Origin: Ursus arctos
Taxonomy: Eukaryota; Chordata; Mammalia; Carnivora; Ursidae
Length of the DNA stretch: 64,000 bases
Assembly: GCF_023065955.2 (NCBI RefSeq)
Contig: NW_026622841.1
Coordinates: 21,325,501 to 21,389,500, forward strand
Direction of reading: 5' to 3'
Shown: positions 46,280 to 58,329 of the stretch, piece by piece
How positions within the stretch are numbered: position 1 is the first letter of the stretch
Layout of the letters: the number at the start of each line of letters is the position of its first letter
Program-made: the position numbers and the translations under genes
Notes under the pieces: generated by a model
Told to the model about the DNA's origin: nothing
Databases searched by the model: none
What the model saw: the letters and a program-made list of their open reading frames with translations, nothing else

Positions 46280-47535
46280 ACATTGTAAATACGGTCACGA
46301 AGTCATTATAAGCAACCACTCACTGCGTCTGAAAGATCACTGTGCTGCATTAATACTTCAGTGTGGTTCTAATGGGGTCTGCATACGTATAAATGCCTGT
46401 ATATGTAAAGAGTAAATAACCTGTGGTTTCCTCATCCTAAACTCTTTCTCTACAGAAGGAGACATGGACTGCTGAAGTCACCGCATGGACAAGGCTTCCA
46501 TCATATGACTGAACAGCCTTTTTGTAGTTGTTAACTATCCCACTGCTGAAAAACACAGACATTCAACAGTTCTTTCTTTTTGTGTGGTTTTTTTCCTTTC
46601 ATTTTGAAGCCTACTCCCCCATTCCTCAGAGGCCAGTTAGCAATGCAATAAATTAATTTGTACTTTGGAGTGAACTCTTTAATCCCTTTTTGTTCTCTCA
46701 CCTCCCAATCAAACACACACTCTCACATTTGCATGTATTAACATAATGAAACATTAATTACACAGTGTCTAGGATAGGACAAGCAAAGCGCTTCAATCAA
46801 TCTCAATCACTCGCATCAGGAAGGTGAACAACGCTGACCAGCCTTATCAGGACCACATAATAGACACAAACACAGGCTCAGTGCCTGTTGTGAGTGTGAT
46901 TTATAACCAACATCTAAAAACAAAAAGCAGAAAATTACAAGGAGACTAATCAATAACAATTATCTTAATGATAGATGGACAAATTTTATCCCTTTGTTGG
47001 GTGGTAGTGCCTGTCTAGTGATTTGTTTGCAACAGGGGATAAAGATTAAGCAGACTGCTCTCGAAAACCAATGAGGTCTGAAAATGCCTAATTCCTGGGT
47101 GCAAAGAGTTGCTGCGTTATCTGATTTCCCTCAAGAAACCATGAGAGTTTATGTGAAAAAGAGAAGGCAACTACCAAGGCCGCCCACAGCCATCTTCCCT
47201 CTCTTCCAGATTTCAGCTGGTCTTCCTGGTCGTCTATGGTGTTCATCCACGTAAGGTCTGAATTCTGCCGGCGTCAGCCTGCAAGCCATATTGCATGCTT
47301 CCTGCCAGGATCAGTTCTGATTGATTGTTGCTGAGCTGTGCCAGTTGTTAATTATGTAAGAGGCGATATACAAGGGTTTCATGTTTGGGACCCACTACTT
47401 ACAAATATCTTCAATATTTCACAAACTTTTAAAGTTTTTTTGTTTGTTTGTTTTGCAAATATCAATTGCAGAGACATATTTGTATTGGAGTTCACAGGAA
47501 CCCAGTTCTTACTGGATTTCTTCTTAGAGCCATGA
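46280..47535. other. Intronic sequence, nothing recognised
   Basis: No gene or repeat family recognised. Confidence 0.4.
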
Positions 47536-47538
47536 TAA

Positions 47539-47797
47539 AGAAGAGAAGAGAAGAGAAGAGAAGAGAAGAGAAGAGAAGAGAAGAGAAGAAGAGGGAGGGG
47601 AGGGAGGGGAGAGAAAAGAAGAGAGGAAGAGAGGAGGAAAGAGGAGAGGAAGAAAAGAGAAGATAGAAGATGCAGGGTGGGATGGGGTGAGGCAAGAAGG
47701 GAAAAAGTGAAAGAAGAGAAGAGACAAGAAACAAGAAGGGAGAAAAGAAAAAAGAAAGAAAAAAGAAAAAAAGAGAAAAAAGAAAAGAGAAAAGGAT
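47539..47797 (+). repeat. 260-bp polypurine tract with (AGAGA)n core
   Basis: Starts with about nine AAGAG units then GGGA/GAAA mixtures; only a few pyrimidines near 47665-47690. All long minus frames here (rich in Ser, Leu, Phe) are translations of this tract. Confidence 0.97.
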
Positions 47798-47830
47798 GCT
47801 GTGGCATTCTTCAAAGGGCACGCCTCTAGA

Positions 47831-48065
47831 CCACGGTTTCTCAACATTGGCGCTACTGACATTTGGGGCTGGATAATTCTTTGTTGTGGAGAGCTGCCCT
47901 CTGCATTGTAGGAAGTGCATCAGCATTCCTGTTCTCTTCTCACTAAATGCCAGTATTCTGTCTTCTCCTCTTCCAGTCACGACAATCAAAAACATCTCCA
48001 GACATTACCAACCAATGCCTCTCCCATGTGGGAGGGGCCAAATCATCTCCAGTTGAGAACCACTG
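47831..48065 (-). mobile_element. MER20-like hAT DNA transposon
   Basis: Ends CACGGTTTCTCAAC and GTTGAGAACCACTG are inverted repeats; internal GCGCTACTGACATTTGGGGC, CTCTGCATTGTAGGAAG and AACATCTCCAGACATTACCA are MER20 in reverse. Confidence 0.9.
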
Positions 48066-51065
48066 CCCTATACCCTTCAGTACAAGAACCATACATAATG
48101 TTCATTTAGGAAAAAAGAAAAAAGTTAATTACAGCAAACTGCAAAAGATTATTTGATTATGTAAAAAATTTGTTATTAAATACTCTTTGAAATAAGTGTA
48201 TTTCACTCAGCCAAGAGAAAGTAAATGATATATAGAAAAAGGAAGATTAGCTGTCCAAGGCCATGCAGTCAGGATGGGATCATCAGGAAGAGAATTTAGG
48301 TTTCTTGGCTTTCAACATTTTATAAATGCCTTGGACAAAGTGAAGAGCTTGGACAAAGTGACTTCCAAGTCCCTGCCGTGTCTAACATTTAGAAGAGCTG
48401 ACTCATATAGCTTAGCTCTTTAACCAGGACAGTCCACATGCCCCCCCAAACATCCCAGCCAGTATGGGCCACCTTTGTGGCCCTTCCCTCTCAGAGCAGT
48501 GTTGCTCACTGACCCTAGCATAGACCAATATTCTAATCCCATAAGAAGAAAAACTACAAGCATTAAAATCTGAATATGTAACTTAGCAAAGGTAGGAATA
48601 GTTCCTATTTCTGTGATTCTTTAGAGACAGAAACATCAAGGAAGCAAGGATTAGTGAGGTCTTCTCTAATGACTTGGGAATGATTAAAAAGTAAGCAAAT
48701 CAACAACAACCAAGCAGACCATTAAACCAAACCCGATATATTGCCTGTTGTGCTAAAGCTTTCATTTTTCCCATTATAATACTTTTTTATTCAAGGTAGA
48801 AACTATACTTAGTAAAAAAAAAAAAAAAGTAATTGTTAAAAATCCAATTTTCCTGAATTCGACCCTATGGGCAGTGAAGTCTCGGAAGCACGTGCTTTCT
48901 GATTTGTGATTCTCAGAGCCCATTAGTATTTGTAATCACTTCTCCAAATATACACACTCTTCCCAGAGATCCCTAGAGATTCGAGAGACCAGTCTGCCCT
49001 TTTGACAGCTGTCGAATCCTTTTTTGCATGAAAGATGCAACAAGTCCATGAAATCATCCTTCAGGACTCTCAGCCCTGTCAGCTATTGGCTATTGAAACT
49101 CATCCATCCGTAGGCCCTCATTTGGGCCCTCTCATAACCGATATGTTAGTTTGTGCATCCCTGCAATTGCTCATGTGAGTACAAAATAAACTGACATGAC
49201 AGAGACACAACAATATAATTCTCTACATCCAGAGATCTGAAAGACCCGCCTGACGATATACCACAGTGCATTCCCATTTACAGTACGTTTATCTCAACAA
49301 AGGGTTCAGGAGATCATCTTTCATATAGCTTGCACCTGTCTCTTTTCATTGCCTCTCAACATTCTAGAAGATGCATCAATATACAGTGATCCTTATATTT
49401 TCATGTATAACAATCTTGGGAGAAGGCATGCAAACTACCTTGGCCTAAGAAATGGAGGGCATGGCGGTAAAACTACACACAGAAATCCTTAGTCTGCACA
49501 CTTGGTAAGATATCTTCTAAGTGTCACCGCATTTTAGCGGCCTCCGGTAAGAGAAAGAACTTTATTTCTAAGGCCACAGGCACCAAATAATTTATATCAG
49601 TAACAGCTACTGAATGCTTTTACAGTAGCTTGTGATCCCCTCATAATAGCTCTCTATTTTATTCATTAAGAAAGAGGGAGAGAGAGGCAGGGCATGCAGA
49701 CATAATTACACAGGAAAAGTACTTATAAATCCCAGAAACCACATCCTCATCAATCGAAAAGCTATACTGGTTTGTGACTACACACCAACACTCTGAAAAT
49801 GCAACCCTCTAGTTCGAGCCAAGCACTGACCAGGAATTGGGAGGAAAAATGTTTACCATTAGGTGAATAAACTGCATCACTCTAATGAAGTGGGAGAGTT
49901 GGGAAAGCAAACAGCCGATTCATTGCAAATGCAAAACCACTCTTTCTCTAAAAATGAACGCCACAATAAAACTGATGGGCCATGGGTTATGAATACATTG
50001 TTCTGGGTTTTCAAAACCCAAAGATATTTTAAAAACCATAATCCAAACATAACCAAACTGTAAAGCATTCAATAACAAATGTGTGCATTTTCAGCCCTGC
50101 CATTCCAGCCAGCACCACCAGCAAAATCCCCCTTCCCTGCTCTCCTGACCAGCTGTATTTGGTTACACTTCATGAAAAGTCACATCTTCCAGAGCTCATT
50201 TTCTTTCAAATCAGTGGATTTGGCAATTTCAACATGAAGAAATTAAAATTTAAAAATAAATAAATAAAAGTATTGGTGGGTCATAAACTTGCAAGCTCAG
50301 CAGTTTTAATGTTTAAAATAAATGTTTAATGTCCAACAGCAGGATTAGGTGATATTACAAATGTGGATCATTTTCTTCTCGGAGATGAACAAAGCAAATA
50401 GGAGGAGGAAAAGCAATCAAAGTTGCAGGATCCTGAAACTCTGTTATTCATTACGCTGTCAGCTTCACATCAAAACTGGTTGTCATGTTTTCTAAGTCCT
50501 TATCCCAATAATTTATTAACCCAAAGCAGTTTCAGACAAATAAGAGATGTTTCTGTTGACCATATAAAAAAATGTTGATCAGCCATAGTTATTTTCAAAA
50601 GAATAGCACAATTTTTAAAATTCAATGAGGGTAAAGGACTAGGAAAGATTGCCTGCCCACACAGCGAAGAGAAGAAGATTTTAATTGCCATAACTAATCA
50701 CTATGGATTTCCATCCCTTACTGCTTTCTCATGATGGTGAAATCTATTATTGCTGGAACAACACACCTACCTCCTCTAATATCATACCTAGGGATGGCTT
50801 CTATCAAAATAGATGAACATACCTTTTATTTTGAGTTATATGAGAAGGACTCTTATTTATTATTAGACTCTTATGAAATACCCAGGGATTTTCTAAGCAA
50901 GAGAAACTTCAAGTGTGGGGTCTTTCCCAAAGCTGGTAGTTTTCCTTTCCTAATTAGGATTAATAATGATGGTAACACTAATAACAAATTTGATTATCAA
51001 GTCATGTATCTGCTACTCACTATGTTAAAAATCTCTTACACGTTATCTAGAATATTCCTCACATT
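48066..51065. other. Intronic sequence, nothing recognised
   Basis: Unique-looking 3 kb. 48235-48320 may be a weak MIR fragment. The 114-codon frame at 50731-51075 (+) has no recognisable domain, no splice context and runs into a MIR. Confidence 0.4.
48330..48361. repeat. 18-bp tandem duplication
   Basis: CTTGGACAAAGTGAAGAG followed at once by CTTGGACAAAGTGA. Confidence 0.93.
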
Positions 51066-51069
51066 TGAC

Positions 51070-51215
51070 TTTTAAGTGGCTACTACCATTATCTCCACTT
51101 TATAGATGAGTAAACTATGGCTCAAAGAGGCAACATAACTTGGCCACTGTCATCTTGCTAATCAGTGGTAGAGCCAGGGCTTGAACTTGAATCTTCCTGA
51201 CTCTGATTCTGGAGA
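51070..51215 (-). mobile_element. MIR SINE remnant
   Basis: TATCTCCACTTTATAGATGA GTAAACTATGGCTCAAAGAG and TAGAGCCAGGGCTTGAACTT, reverse MIR. Confidence 0.85.
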
Positions 51216-51562
51216 CTGATTTTGGTCAGAAGACTGCATTTGTAGTTGGGAGACCTCAGTTCCAGTGCAAAGAATTAAAATATAAAATTTATAAAGATTG
51301 TTCATGCCTTAAATATTTCCAAATAACTAGGGAAAGAAGAGAGATATACACAGACAATGCTGAAGGGTCCAGTGTTTTGGGACGCCAGGTGAGAGTGAGG
51401 CATATGGAAAACAAGATATGAAAGGAACATAGGTGGACCAGCAGAGAAGATGGGAGATGATGCTACAAATGGCAAAATCAACTAAGATGAGAGATGGGAT
51501 TCAACAAGGAAGTGACCATACTATGCAAAACTCACTAGACATCAGGAGAAGGAAACAAGCCA

Positions 51563-51790
51563 TAGTGTAATGGTTAAGGTCACAGACTCTAGAGGCAAGC
51601 ATATCTACATTTAAGTCCAATCTCTGCCACTGACCAGCTATGTGACTTCAGCAAATTACTTACTCTCTCTTTTTTCTTCTATACAGCAGGAATAATTATC
51701 ACTACCCATTTGCTAAAGCTGTTGGGATTTTTTTTTAAAATAAAGAATTTATATGGTGCCTGTAGTGAGTGTTTAACAGTTGATCATTTA
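51563..51790 (+). mobile_element. MIR SINE remnant
   Basis: CATAGTGTAATGGTTAAGGT CACAGACTCTAGAG, CTCTGCCACTGACCAGCTAT GTGACTTC: well preserved MIR head and core. Confidence 0.88.
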
Positions 51791-51804
51791 TTACGATCAA
51801 CATA

Positions 51805-51955
51805 GGTCAGAATTTGATGACTCAGCATCGTATGACCTTGAATAAGTTACTTTATTTCTCTGTCATTCCATGTACTTATCTTTAAAATGAAAATTATATT
51901 AGAAGCTCAACATATTCCACCTGATTAAATGAGATAATGTGCATAAAAAGATACT
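51805..51955 (+). mobile_element. Second MIR SINE remnant
   Basis: TATGACCTTGAATAAGTTAC TTTATTTCTC and GATTAAATGAGATAATGTGC ATAAAAAG, MIR core and 3' end. Confidence 0.75.
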
Positions 51956-52043
51956 GAAGAGTATAAAAATGTTATTATGAGTGTGTATAGAGGTGGGGTA
52001 GTGGATCCAGACCTACTAGTGTTAGACCCAACCATGAACATTT

Positions 52044-52234
52044 TTTTTTTAAAGATTCTATTTGTTTATTTGAGAGAAAGAGATAGGAAGAGACAGAAGG
52101 AGTGGGGGATGAGGAGAGGGAGAAGCAGGCTCCCCACTGAGCAGGGAGCTGGATGTGGGGCTCTATCCCAGGGTCCTGGGATTGTGTCCTGAGCCAAAGG
52201 CAGATGCTTAACTGACTGAGCCACCCAGGCACCC
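52044..52234 (-). mobile_element. SINEC, older subfamily
   Basis: Reverse copy ending GAGCCACCCAGGCACCCC. Perfect 17-bp duplication CCCAACCATGAACATTT at 52027-52043 and 52235-52251. Confidence 0.96.
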
Positions 52235-52433
52235 CCCAACCATGAACATTTGATCCAAACAATGGTGTTCCATGTCTGGACTGATCTCTACTGAGGAAAG
52301 GAAGGAATAAAGCTGAGGAACTGGTATGCATTTCATTTCTAAAGAACATTTCTCATCTCTATTGCCTTAGTCTATTGCTTCCCACTCTGTAATATATTTT
52401 AGATATGTCATCTCCATGAAAGCTATCTACTTT

Positions 52434-52647
52434 GGGGTGCCTGGGTGGCTCAGTTGGTTAAGTGTTTCCCTTCAGCTCAGGTCATGATCTCAGGGTCTTG
52501 GGATCTAGCCCCACACTGGGCTCCCTGCTCAGCGGGGAGTCTGCTTCTCCCTCTCCTTCTGCCTCTTCCCTCCCCACCCCCACCACTTATGCTCTCTGCT
52601 TTCTCTCAAATAAATAAATAAAATCTTCAAAAAAAAAGTATTAAAAA
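52434..52647 (+). mobile_element. SINEC, older subfamily
   Basis: GGGGTGCCTGGGTGGCTCAG head to AAATAAATAAATAAAATC tail. Duplication GCTATCTACT before and ACTATCTACT after. Forms an inverted pair with 52044-52234. Confidence 0.93.
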
Positions 52648-52734
52648 AACTATCTACTCCATTTAACACATTAATTGTTCATTCCTAGTTAGATAAAACC
52701 ATCCTCTCTCATGGTGAAATAATAGAAAACAATA

Positions 52735-52868
52735 CACACATATACACCTGCAAATACACACACATATACACACATACATATACATACACATTCATATACA
52801 CATATATATACACATATATATATATAGATATATGTCTATCTATATATCTGTATATCTATATATATCTG
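52735..52868. repeat. Mixed (CA)n/(TA)n microsatellite
   Basis: ACACAT and TATATA units with TATCTA variants over about 130 bp. Confidence 0.93.
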
Positions 52869-52869
52869 C

Positions 52870-53200
52870 CCTCAGTTCCCGGCATAGAGTTCCTTGTAAT
52901 TTCTTAAGTGATAAGAGTACTGGGAGCATCTTTTATTTTAAAATTGGTTTTTGATCCTGATTCCTAATGCAGAATTCCAGAACTCTTATAATTTCTTGGG
53001 TGATATCAATGTCATTTATTTTAATGAGGTGACTCTTGGTGGGCTTCTAGATAGGGACTGGTCACCAGAAAGACCAAGCCATGATTAGAAGCTTGGAATT
53101 TTCAGCCCCAACCCCCATTCTCCAGAGAGGGAAGGGATCCAGAAGTGAAGTTAATGATCAATAGTGCCTACAACCAAAAGCAGGGCAGAGACTTTAGGAG
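52870..53200 (+). mobile_element. ERV LTR fragment, same family as 20100-21075
   Basis: TAATGAGGTGACTCTTGGTG GGCTTCTAGATAGGGACTGG, then GAATTTTCAGCCCCAACCCC CATTCTCCAGAG follow the order of the LTR at 20.1-21.1 kb read on its reverse strand. Confidence 0.6.
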
Positions 53201-53640
53201 ACAATGCCGTGCACAACAGAGAATGAAGTATGTTCTTACCATCTAGACTCTCAGCTTTGCTCAGACCCTGGCATGGGTTGCCTTTCTGAGCTCTCTTTGG
53301 TCAGGAGCCCTAACCCTGAGACTAAGTATTTGTTCTATCCTGCCAAAGACGACTCAACCTCAGGGAAAGTGTGGTCACCCATGGGCAGGCATCTCCTGGT
53401 TAACCAATCCCAAACTATACCAGAGACTTCAGCTGATGTAGTCTGGTGGGCTTCGGAGAGGTAACAACTTTGTTAAGGACTGTACTCTAATTCCTTCCTG
53501 AGATGACTCTTTCATGGCAGGTAAGATAAAGGAAGGTGAAGGCTCCACTCAAGTTTGTAGATAGGGCCAGACGGAGCCAGACATGCTCACTGTGCTGGTG
53601 TACCCATGCTGGGTCTGTGTAGGTGTTTGAGTGGCATAAT
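53201..53640. other. Intronic sequence, possibly LTR continuation
   Basis: An 87-codon frame at 53204-53464 has no recognisable domain. Could be the 3' part of the LTR to its left. Confidence 0.35.
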
Positions 53641-53653
53641 AAAGAGAAGATAG

Positions 53654-54003
53654 GGGGTGCCTGGGTGGCTCGGTTGGTTAAGAGTCTGCCTTTGGTGCTC
53701 GCTTCAGCAGTACATATACTAAAATTGGAACAATACAGAGAAGATTAGCATGGCCCCTGCACAAGGATGACACGCAAATTCGTGAAGCATTCCATCTTAA
53801 AAAAAAAAAAAAAGAGTCTGCCTTTGGCTCAGGTAGTGATCCCAGGGTCCTGGGATTGAGCCCTAAGGCAGACGCCCTGCTAAGCAGGGCTGTTTGCCCC
53901 CTCTGCCCCTCTTCCCTGCTCCTGCTCTCTGTCTCTCTCTCTCTGTCTCTCTCTTGTTCTGCTTTCTTTCTAATAAATAGATAAAATCTTTTAAAAAAGA
54001 GAG
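53654..54003 (+). mobile_element. SINEC element interrupted by the U6 pseudogene
   Basis: Head GGGGTGCCTGGGTGGCTCGG at the left, TC-rich middle and ATAAATAGATAAAATCTTTT tail at the right; the U6 copy splits it at about SINE base 40. The SINE's own target-site duplication AGAGAAGATAG is intact at 53643-53653 and 54004-54014. Confidence 0.93.
53695..53798 (+). pseudogene. U6 snRNA retropseudogene
   Basis: Near full-length copy of spliceosomal U6: begins GTGCTCGCTTC and contains the conserved ACAGAGA-AGATTAGCATGG region and the ATTCGTGAAGC 3' stem. About six differences from the recalled mammalian U6; four are CpG-to-CpA changes (e.g. GAACAATAC for GAACGATAC), the decay expected of a methylated non-functional copy. 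It ends in an A-run (53799-53811) instead of the U-run terminator and is bracketed by a 16-bp direct repeat AAGAGTCTGCCTTTGG (53680-53695 and 53812-53827), the hallmark of L1-mediated retrotransposition. It sits inside a SINE. No TATA or PSE of a real U6 promoter is upstream. Confidence 0.95.
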
Positions 54004-54014
54004 AGAGAAGATAG

Positions 54015-55170
54015 CCTTTCCTTCAAGAAGACTACTTAGGCTACTATGGAAAAAGGGAGACAACATTTAAAAGACATGCACATGATTTCTAAAAAAAACC
54101 GGGATGTACTGATCAAGTTATTCTCTTTGTAAATCTTGGGAAGATTTCTGGATTAAGTTACAATTTCAAGGTGAGGAGAGGTGAAGAATTCTGGCTTACC
54201 ACAGGAAACAGGCAACATTTGCAAAGTAAGAGAAAAAATATGAAGTGTAGGTGAACTAAAACTATTAAGATTAGATTTAAAAAATAGAGAAGAGGACAAT
54301 CTATGAAAACAAGGGAACAGGGTAAGTTAAAGGAAAAATATTGGTTGATATTTGGTGGAGAAAGTGATGGGTAGTCATGAAGATCTGAAAATGCTCAAAA
54401 CTCCCCCTGTCTGCCTCTTCCCAGCCCATCCAGCTGTGGCTTTGACAATTTTCAGCTCACAGAATCAACCCTTCCCAGTCCTGAGACAAGGCTGACCAGA
54501 CAGGTTAAAGTGTTCAGGCTTACAAGCTAGTGTGTCTAGAATTAGTCACATTGCCATAAATCAAGGAATTAGGGTGTCTGAGGATGAGGCTTAGGATCAC
54601 TTATGCCTTCACTTCTACGATTTATCTTGTCTGTATGATTTGGGTTTCTAGTACTGTTTTCTTGATTTATGCAACAATTCCTTACTCTGGTACATAAAGT
54701 CCTTAACAATAGCTTACTTGGCGAGGCCCTTAAAATCTAAACAAGTCCTTATGAGCCCAGCTCCCCAGTCGGATAGACCACTCCGAGCCATGATGAATAA
54801 TTTGTCTTACCTCAAATATGCTAGCTGTAGGGATCTTCCATGGCCAAGTCTCACCCTCTGGAACTCAGAGTTTTTTAAGTACAGTCTTCATGTCCCTTTG
54901 GAGATGATAATTTGGTATGAAGGACTACTAAAGTCATGCCTGCTCTTTTCTAGGCATTCCTCGTTTACATTCCAGCCTACCATTGAGGTTATACAATGGC
55001 TCAGTGTTCTCCTAACCTCTGATCTGCAATAATTATTTCACTCATGGTGACAACAGACAGATTTTGTGCTACCCATAATGGCACAATCAGTGGTAGATCT
55101 TCCGAATTCTATCTGTGTTGAATATCATGTCTAATTCATCATGGCTACATTTTGGATTTTTACAATTATT
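54015..55170. other. Intronic sequence, nothing recognised
   Basis: No gene or repeat family recognised. Confidence 0.4.
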
Positions 55171-56660
55171 TATTGATAATAAATAATTTAATTATTTAAA
55201 AACAGTCTAGAAATTAAAGCAGAGAGACAAAAACATGTAAAATATGATAAGGAAACAAAATTAGGAAGATTAGTTCTAGAACTTCAATCACTGAATAAAA
55301 AGAGTCCTGAGGACAGCTGATGGAGATACTGGAAGAGAAGACATTATTAATGGAGTAATTCGAGAAAATCTCCCAGAACTGAAGGGTACAAATCCAGATT
55401 AAACAGGCCCATACCCACATTATGACAAACATCCATGACAAGGTCTATCATGGGAGTTTAGATCACTGTAGAAAAAGAGAACATCCTGGAAGTACCCAAA
55501 AAAGAGAAACAAAGAGACAGAGATCCTAATAGGATCAGGTATCAGAACTTATCAGATGTTTCAAAGCAATTCTGGAAGCTAGAAAACAATAGAGTCATAC
55601 CCTCAAATTCTGGAGGAAAACCTTCCCTTAATAGGAATTCTATACCCAACCAAACTACCCATAAAGTGAGAGGAAAGAATAAAAACATTTTTTTAAAAAA
55701 AAAGATTGTATTTATTTATTTGACAGAGAGAGAGAGACAGCCAGCGAGAGAGGGAACACAGCAGGGGGAGTGGGAGAGGGAGAAGCAGGCTCCCAGTGGA
55801 GGAGCCTGATGTGGGGCTCGATCCCAGAATGCCAGGATCATGCCCTGGGCCGAAGGCAGATGCTTAACAGCTGAGCCACCCAGGCGCCCCTAAAAACATT
55901 TTCTGACATGCAATAGAACTCTCCCTTCTTCCATGAACCCTGTCTTAGGAAGCTGCTAAACGATATAATCCACCAAAAGTCAGACAATAAAGGGAGCATG
56001 AGCTTTAGGAAATGGGGGCTGCAATGTAGAAGGGAAAGTGGAGGGATTCTCAGAACAGTAGTGAAAGAGGGTCCTGGGATAACAGTGCTGCTCATTGTGC
56101 AGGAGTCAACCATTCCACACTGGATCAGGCCAAGAGTCTCTGGGAGAGAGTAGCTCGGGAAGAAACAATGACAGATAAACCTGGATAACTGGAGGGATAC
56201 TTATGCTCATAATGAAAAGATAAGTACGTGAAAACAGAAAAACAAAACCATACAAATGGCAAAAAGTAACCATAGTATACTCTGATTCCATATTATAAAC
56301 ACTGAATACTCATTTAAACAAAATTAAGATAGAACTTTATTGGCCATCCAAGAATGAGAACAGGGCACATATATGGTAGAGGTGAATGGGTGAAGAGGTA
56401 TTTAAAAAAGTCAGTTCTGTATCTGTCACAGCAGGAGGTCAGTAGATAATGCCCCAAATGGAAAAATTTTTAAAAAGGAGTAATATAAGCATGTTACTTA
56501 GAGATATGGAGAAAAATGTCATAAAAATCAGGATTTCAATGTGGTTACTTCTAAAGAGGAAAAGAGCTGAGGTGAGTGACAAGGAAATATTTTTATAACA
56601 AGCCCTGAAAAACTCTAGAGCTCTTTAAAACATGTACCTACACAGCTTGAAAATGCACTT
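55171..56660 (+). mobile_element. HAL1/L1 ORF1-region remnant split by SINE
   Basis: AGAAAATCTCCCAGAACTGA AGG, AGATTAAACAGGCCCATACC, CCTCAAATTCTGGAGGAAAA and AATTCTATACCCAACCAAAC TACCCATAAAGTGAGAGG follow the non-LTR ORF1-proximal order of HAL1/L1. Decayed, no usable frame. Interrupted at 55692. Confidence 0.72.
55692..55890 (-). mobile_element. SINEC, bear-like subfamily
   Basis: Reverse full-length copy ending GAGCCACCCAGGCGCCCC. Duplication TAAAAACATTTT at 55680-55691 and 55891-55902. Confidence 0.95.
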
Positions 56661-58325
56661 TGCCTAATTCTAAAATGTGATTTGAGATACTTCTCTGGTC
56701 AGGAGACCATCATGCATGGAGAAGAATCTGGGGTTAATAGGCATGAATGAGGAGAGTCACTGGGAGTTTAGTAAGTGACATTTTCCTCAGTGAAGTCCTC
56801 CCCACCTTGCCTTTGGACAATGGCCAGTTGTATGTTCATCGATAATTTAGCTTTTCTCTTTTGAGGTAAGACATAATCTGAGAGTTAAAAGTTAACTTCA
56901 CAAAACTACGACTTGTCTTCATAAAACCCAGAGCTGTGGTGATCAAGTCAAATCTGACCAATCTTTCATACTCGGAGCAAATAGTACTATAAACCCCTCA
57001 GTGTCCTGTTAAGCACAAAGTTTGCTTCATGATAACATTATTTTTAGAATTTTGTGAGCTTGACAGAAAAACAGAAGGAACAGCCCAACATTAAATTACG
57101 CACTTGAACGACTTTCCAAATTGAAATCACGGAGATTGCAAAAGTACAGAGTTGTAACTATACAGGAACCCATTTGAAATAATTTCAGATCCGAACATTG
57201 CCATACGGTCCTATTGATTTTGATGGAGGCAGCCTACTCATGTGGCTAATACTAGGCAGACGGGGCAGTGGCGCTGGGGCTCTCTGCCAAGGCCATCTCT
57301 GCCCCGGACCACCTCTGGCACCCAGATTCTTTTTATGTAATTTGTAAGGATTATCGGTCTTCTTAAGGGAAGAGGGGCTCAGGTTGGAACAGAAGATGTG
57401 TTCACAACATTAGTTATCCTTCAGATGAGGGGACTTCTGCTGTGAGGAGCATGTGGTTGTCTGCCAAGGAAATGAACTCATTTGCCATAGTCAAATGTTA
57501 GCCTTCCCCCAGCCAAGTGCATAGGGAGCAGGAAGAGGTAGCATGTTAGGGAATCCAGTGGGAGAGATGCAGACATGTTTACTGGCTCAAACGATTGCAT
57601 GCATGTAACCGGTTTCTAATAACAAGTTAAATGGTGTATTATTTTCATGGTTAGGAGACATCTTTCCTTACATCTAATCTCATCTCGATCTTCATTTTTT
57701 GCACCCAAAATCCAGGTCCTCTGGAGATGGAAAACAAAGGCTGTTGGCAAAGGTTGCCTCAACTGATATTTAAAAGGAAGGTGCCACACAGCTTTCTGGT
57801 AGGAGGCGGGGTACCCCGCTGGTTCAGAGGCACCACAAGCCAATATTTCTAGGTCTGAGAGACTCGCCCTTCTCTAGGAGGCCCTTCCCATCCTTTGTGA
57901 CAGTATTTCCAAATCCTAATTAGCTGACACTAGTCATCTCAGTAATCAATGTCATCTGCATAAATCAAATTCTGGACCTACATAATTCAAAATTATAATT
58001 CAAAAATTTCATAGCAAATGAGCAGAGATACATGGTAAAATCTCCTTTGTTAATTTTAGATAAGATGCAGTCAAAAATTATTTTCATTTCATCTTTTTTT
58101 AAAAGTCAAGTCTTTATACACAGTGGAGCTGTACACATCTCTATTGAGTCAGGCTTGCCTTCAGCCTTGGAAATAAACCTTTAGGAATCCTCCTGACCAC
58201 TTGCAGCCACAGGAATACATATGGCATGTTTCCTGGGGAGCCAGGTCTCTGCCCAGGCTGCCTATGCCACTGTTCTGTATTCAGACCATGGGTGTCATTT
58301 TTCTCTCCCTCTCTCTTCTCTATAC
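56661..58325. other. Intronic sequence, nothing recognised
   Basis: 57230-57330 is locally GC-richer. No gene or repeat family recognised. Confidence 0.4.
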
Positions 58326-58329
58326 ATCA

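Noticed and set aside
47492..47995. 167-codon minus-strand frame, plus overlapping 112- and 142-codon frames
   Set aside because: They translate the polypurine tract into Ser/Leu/Phe-rich low complexity and part of a MER20.
50731..51075. 114-codon plus-strand frame
   Set aside because: No family resemblance, AT-rich, ends in a MIR; expected by chance in 64 kb.
53695..53798. Functional U6 gene
   Set aside because: Has an A-tail, flanking duplications and CpG decay, and lacks PSE/TATA and a T-run terminator.
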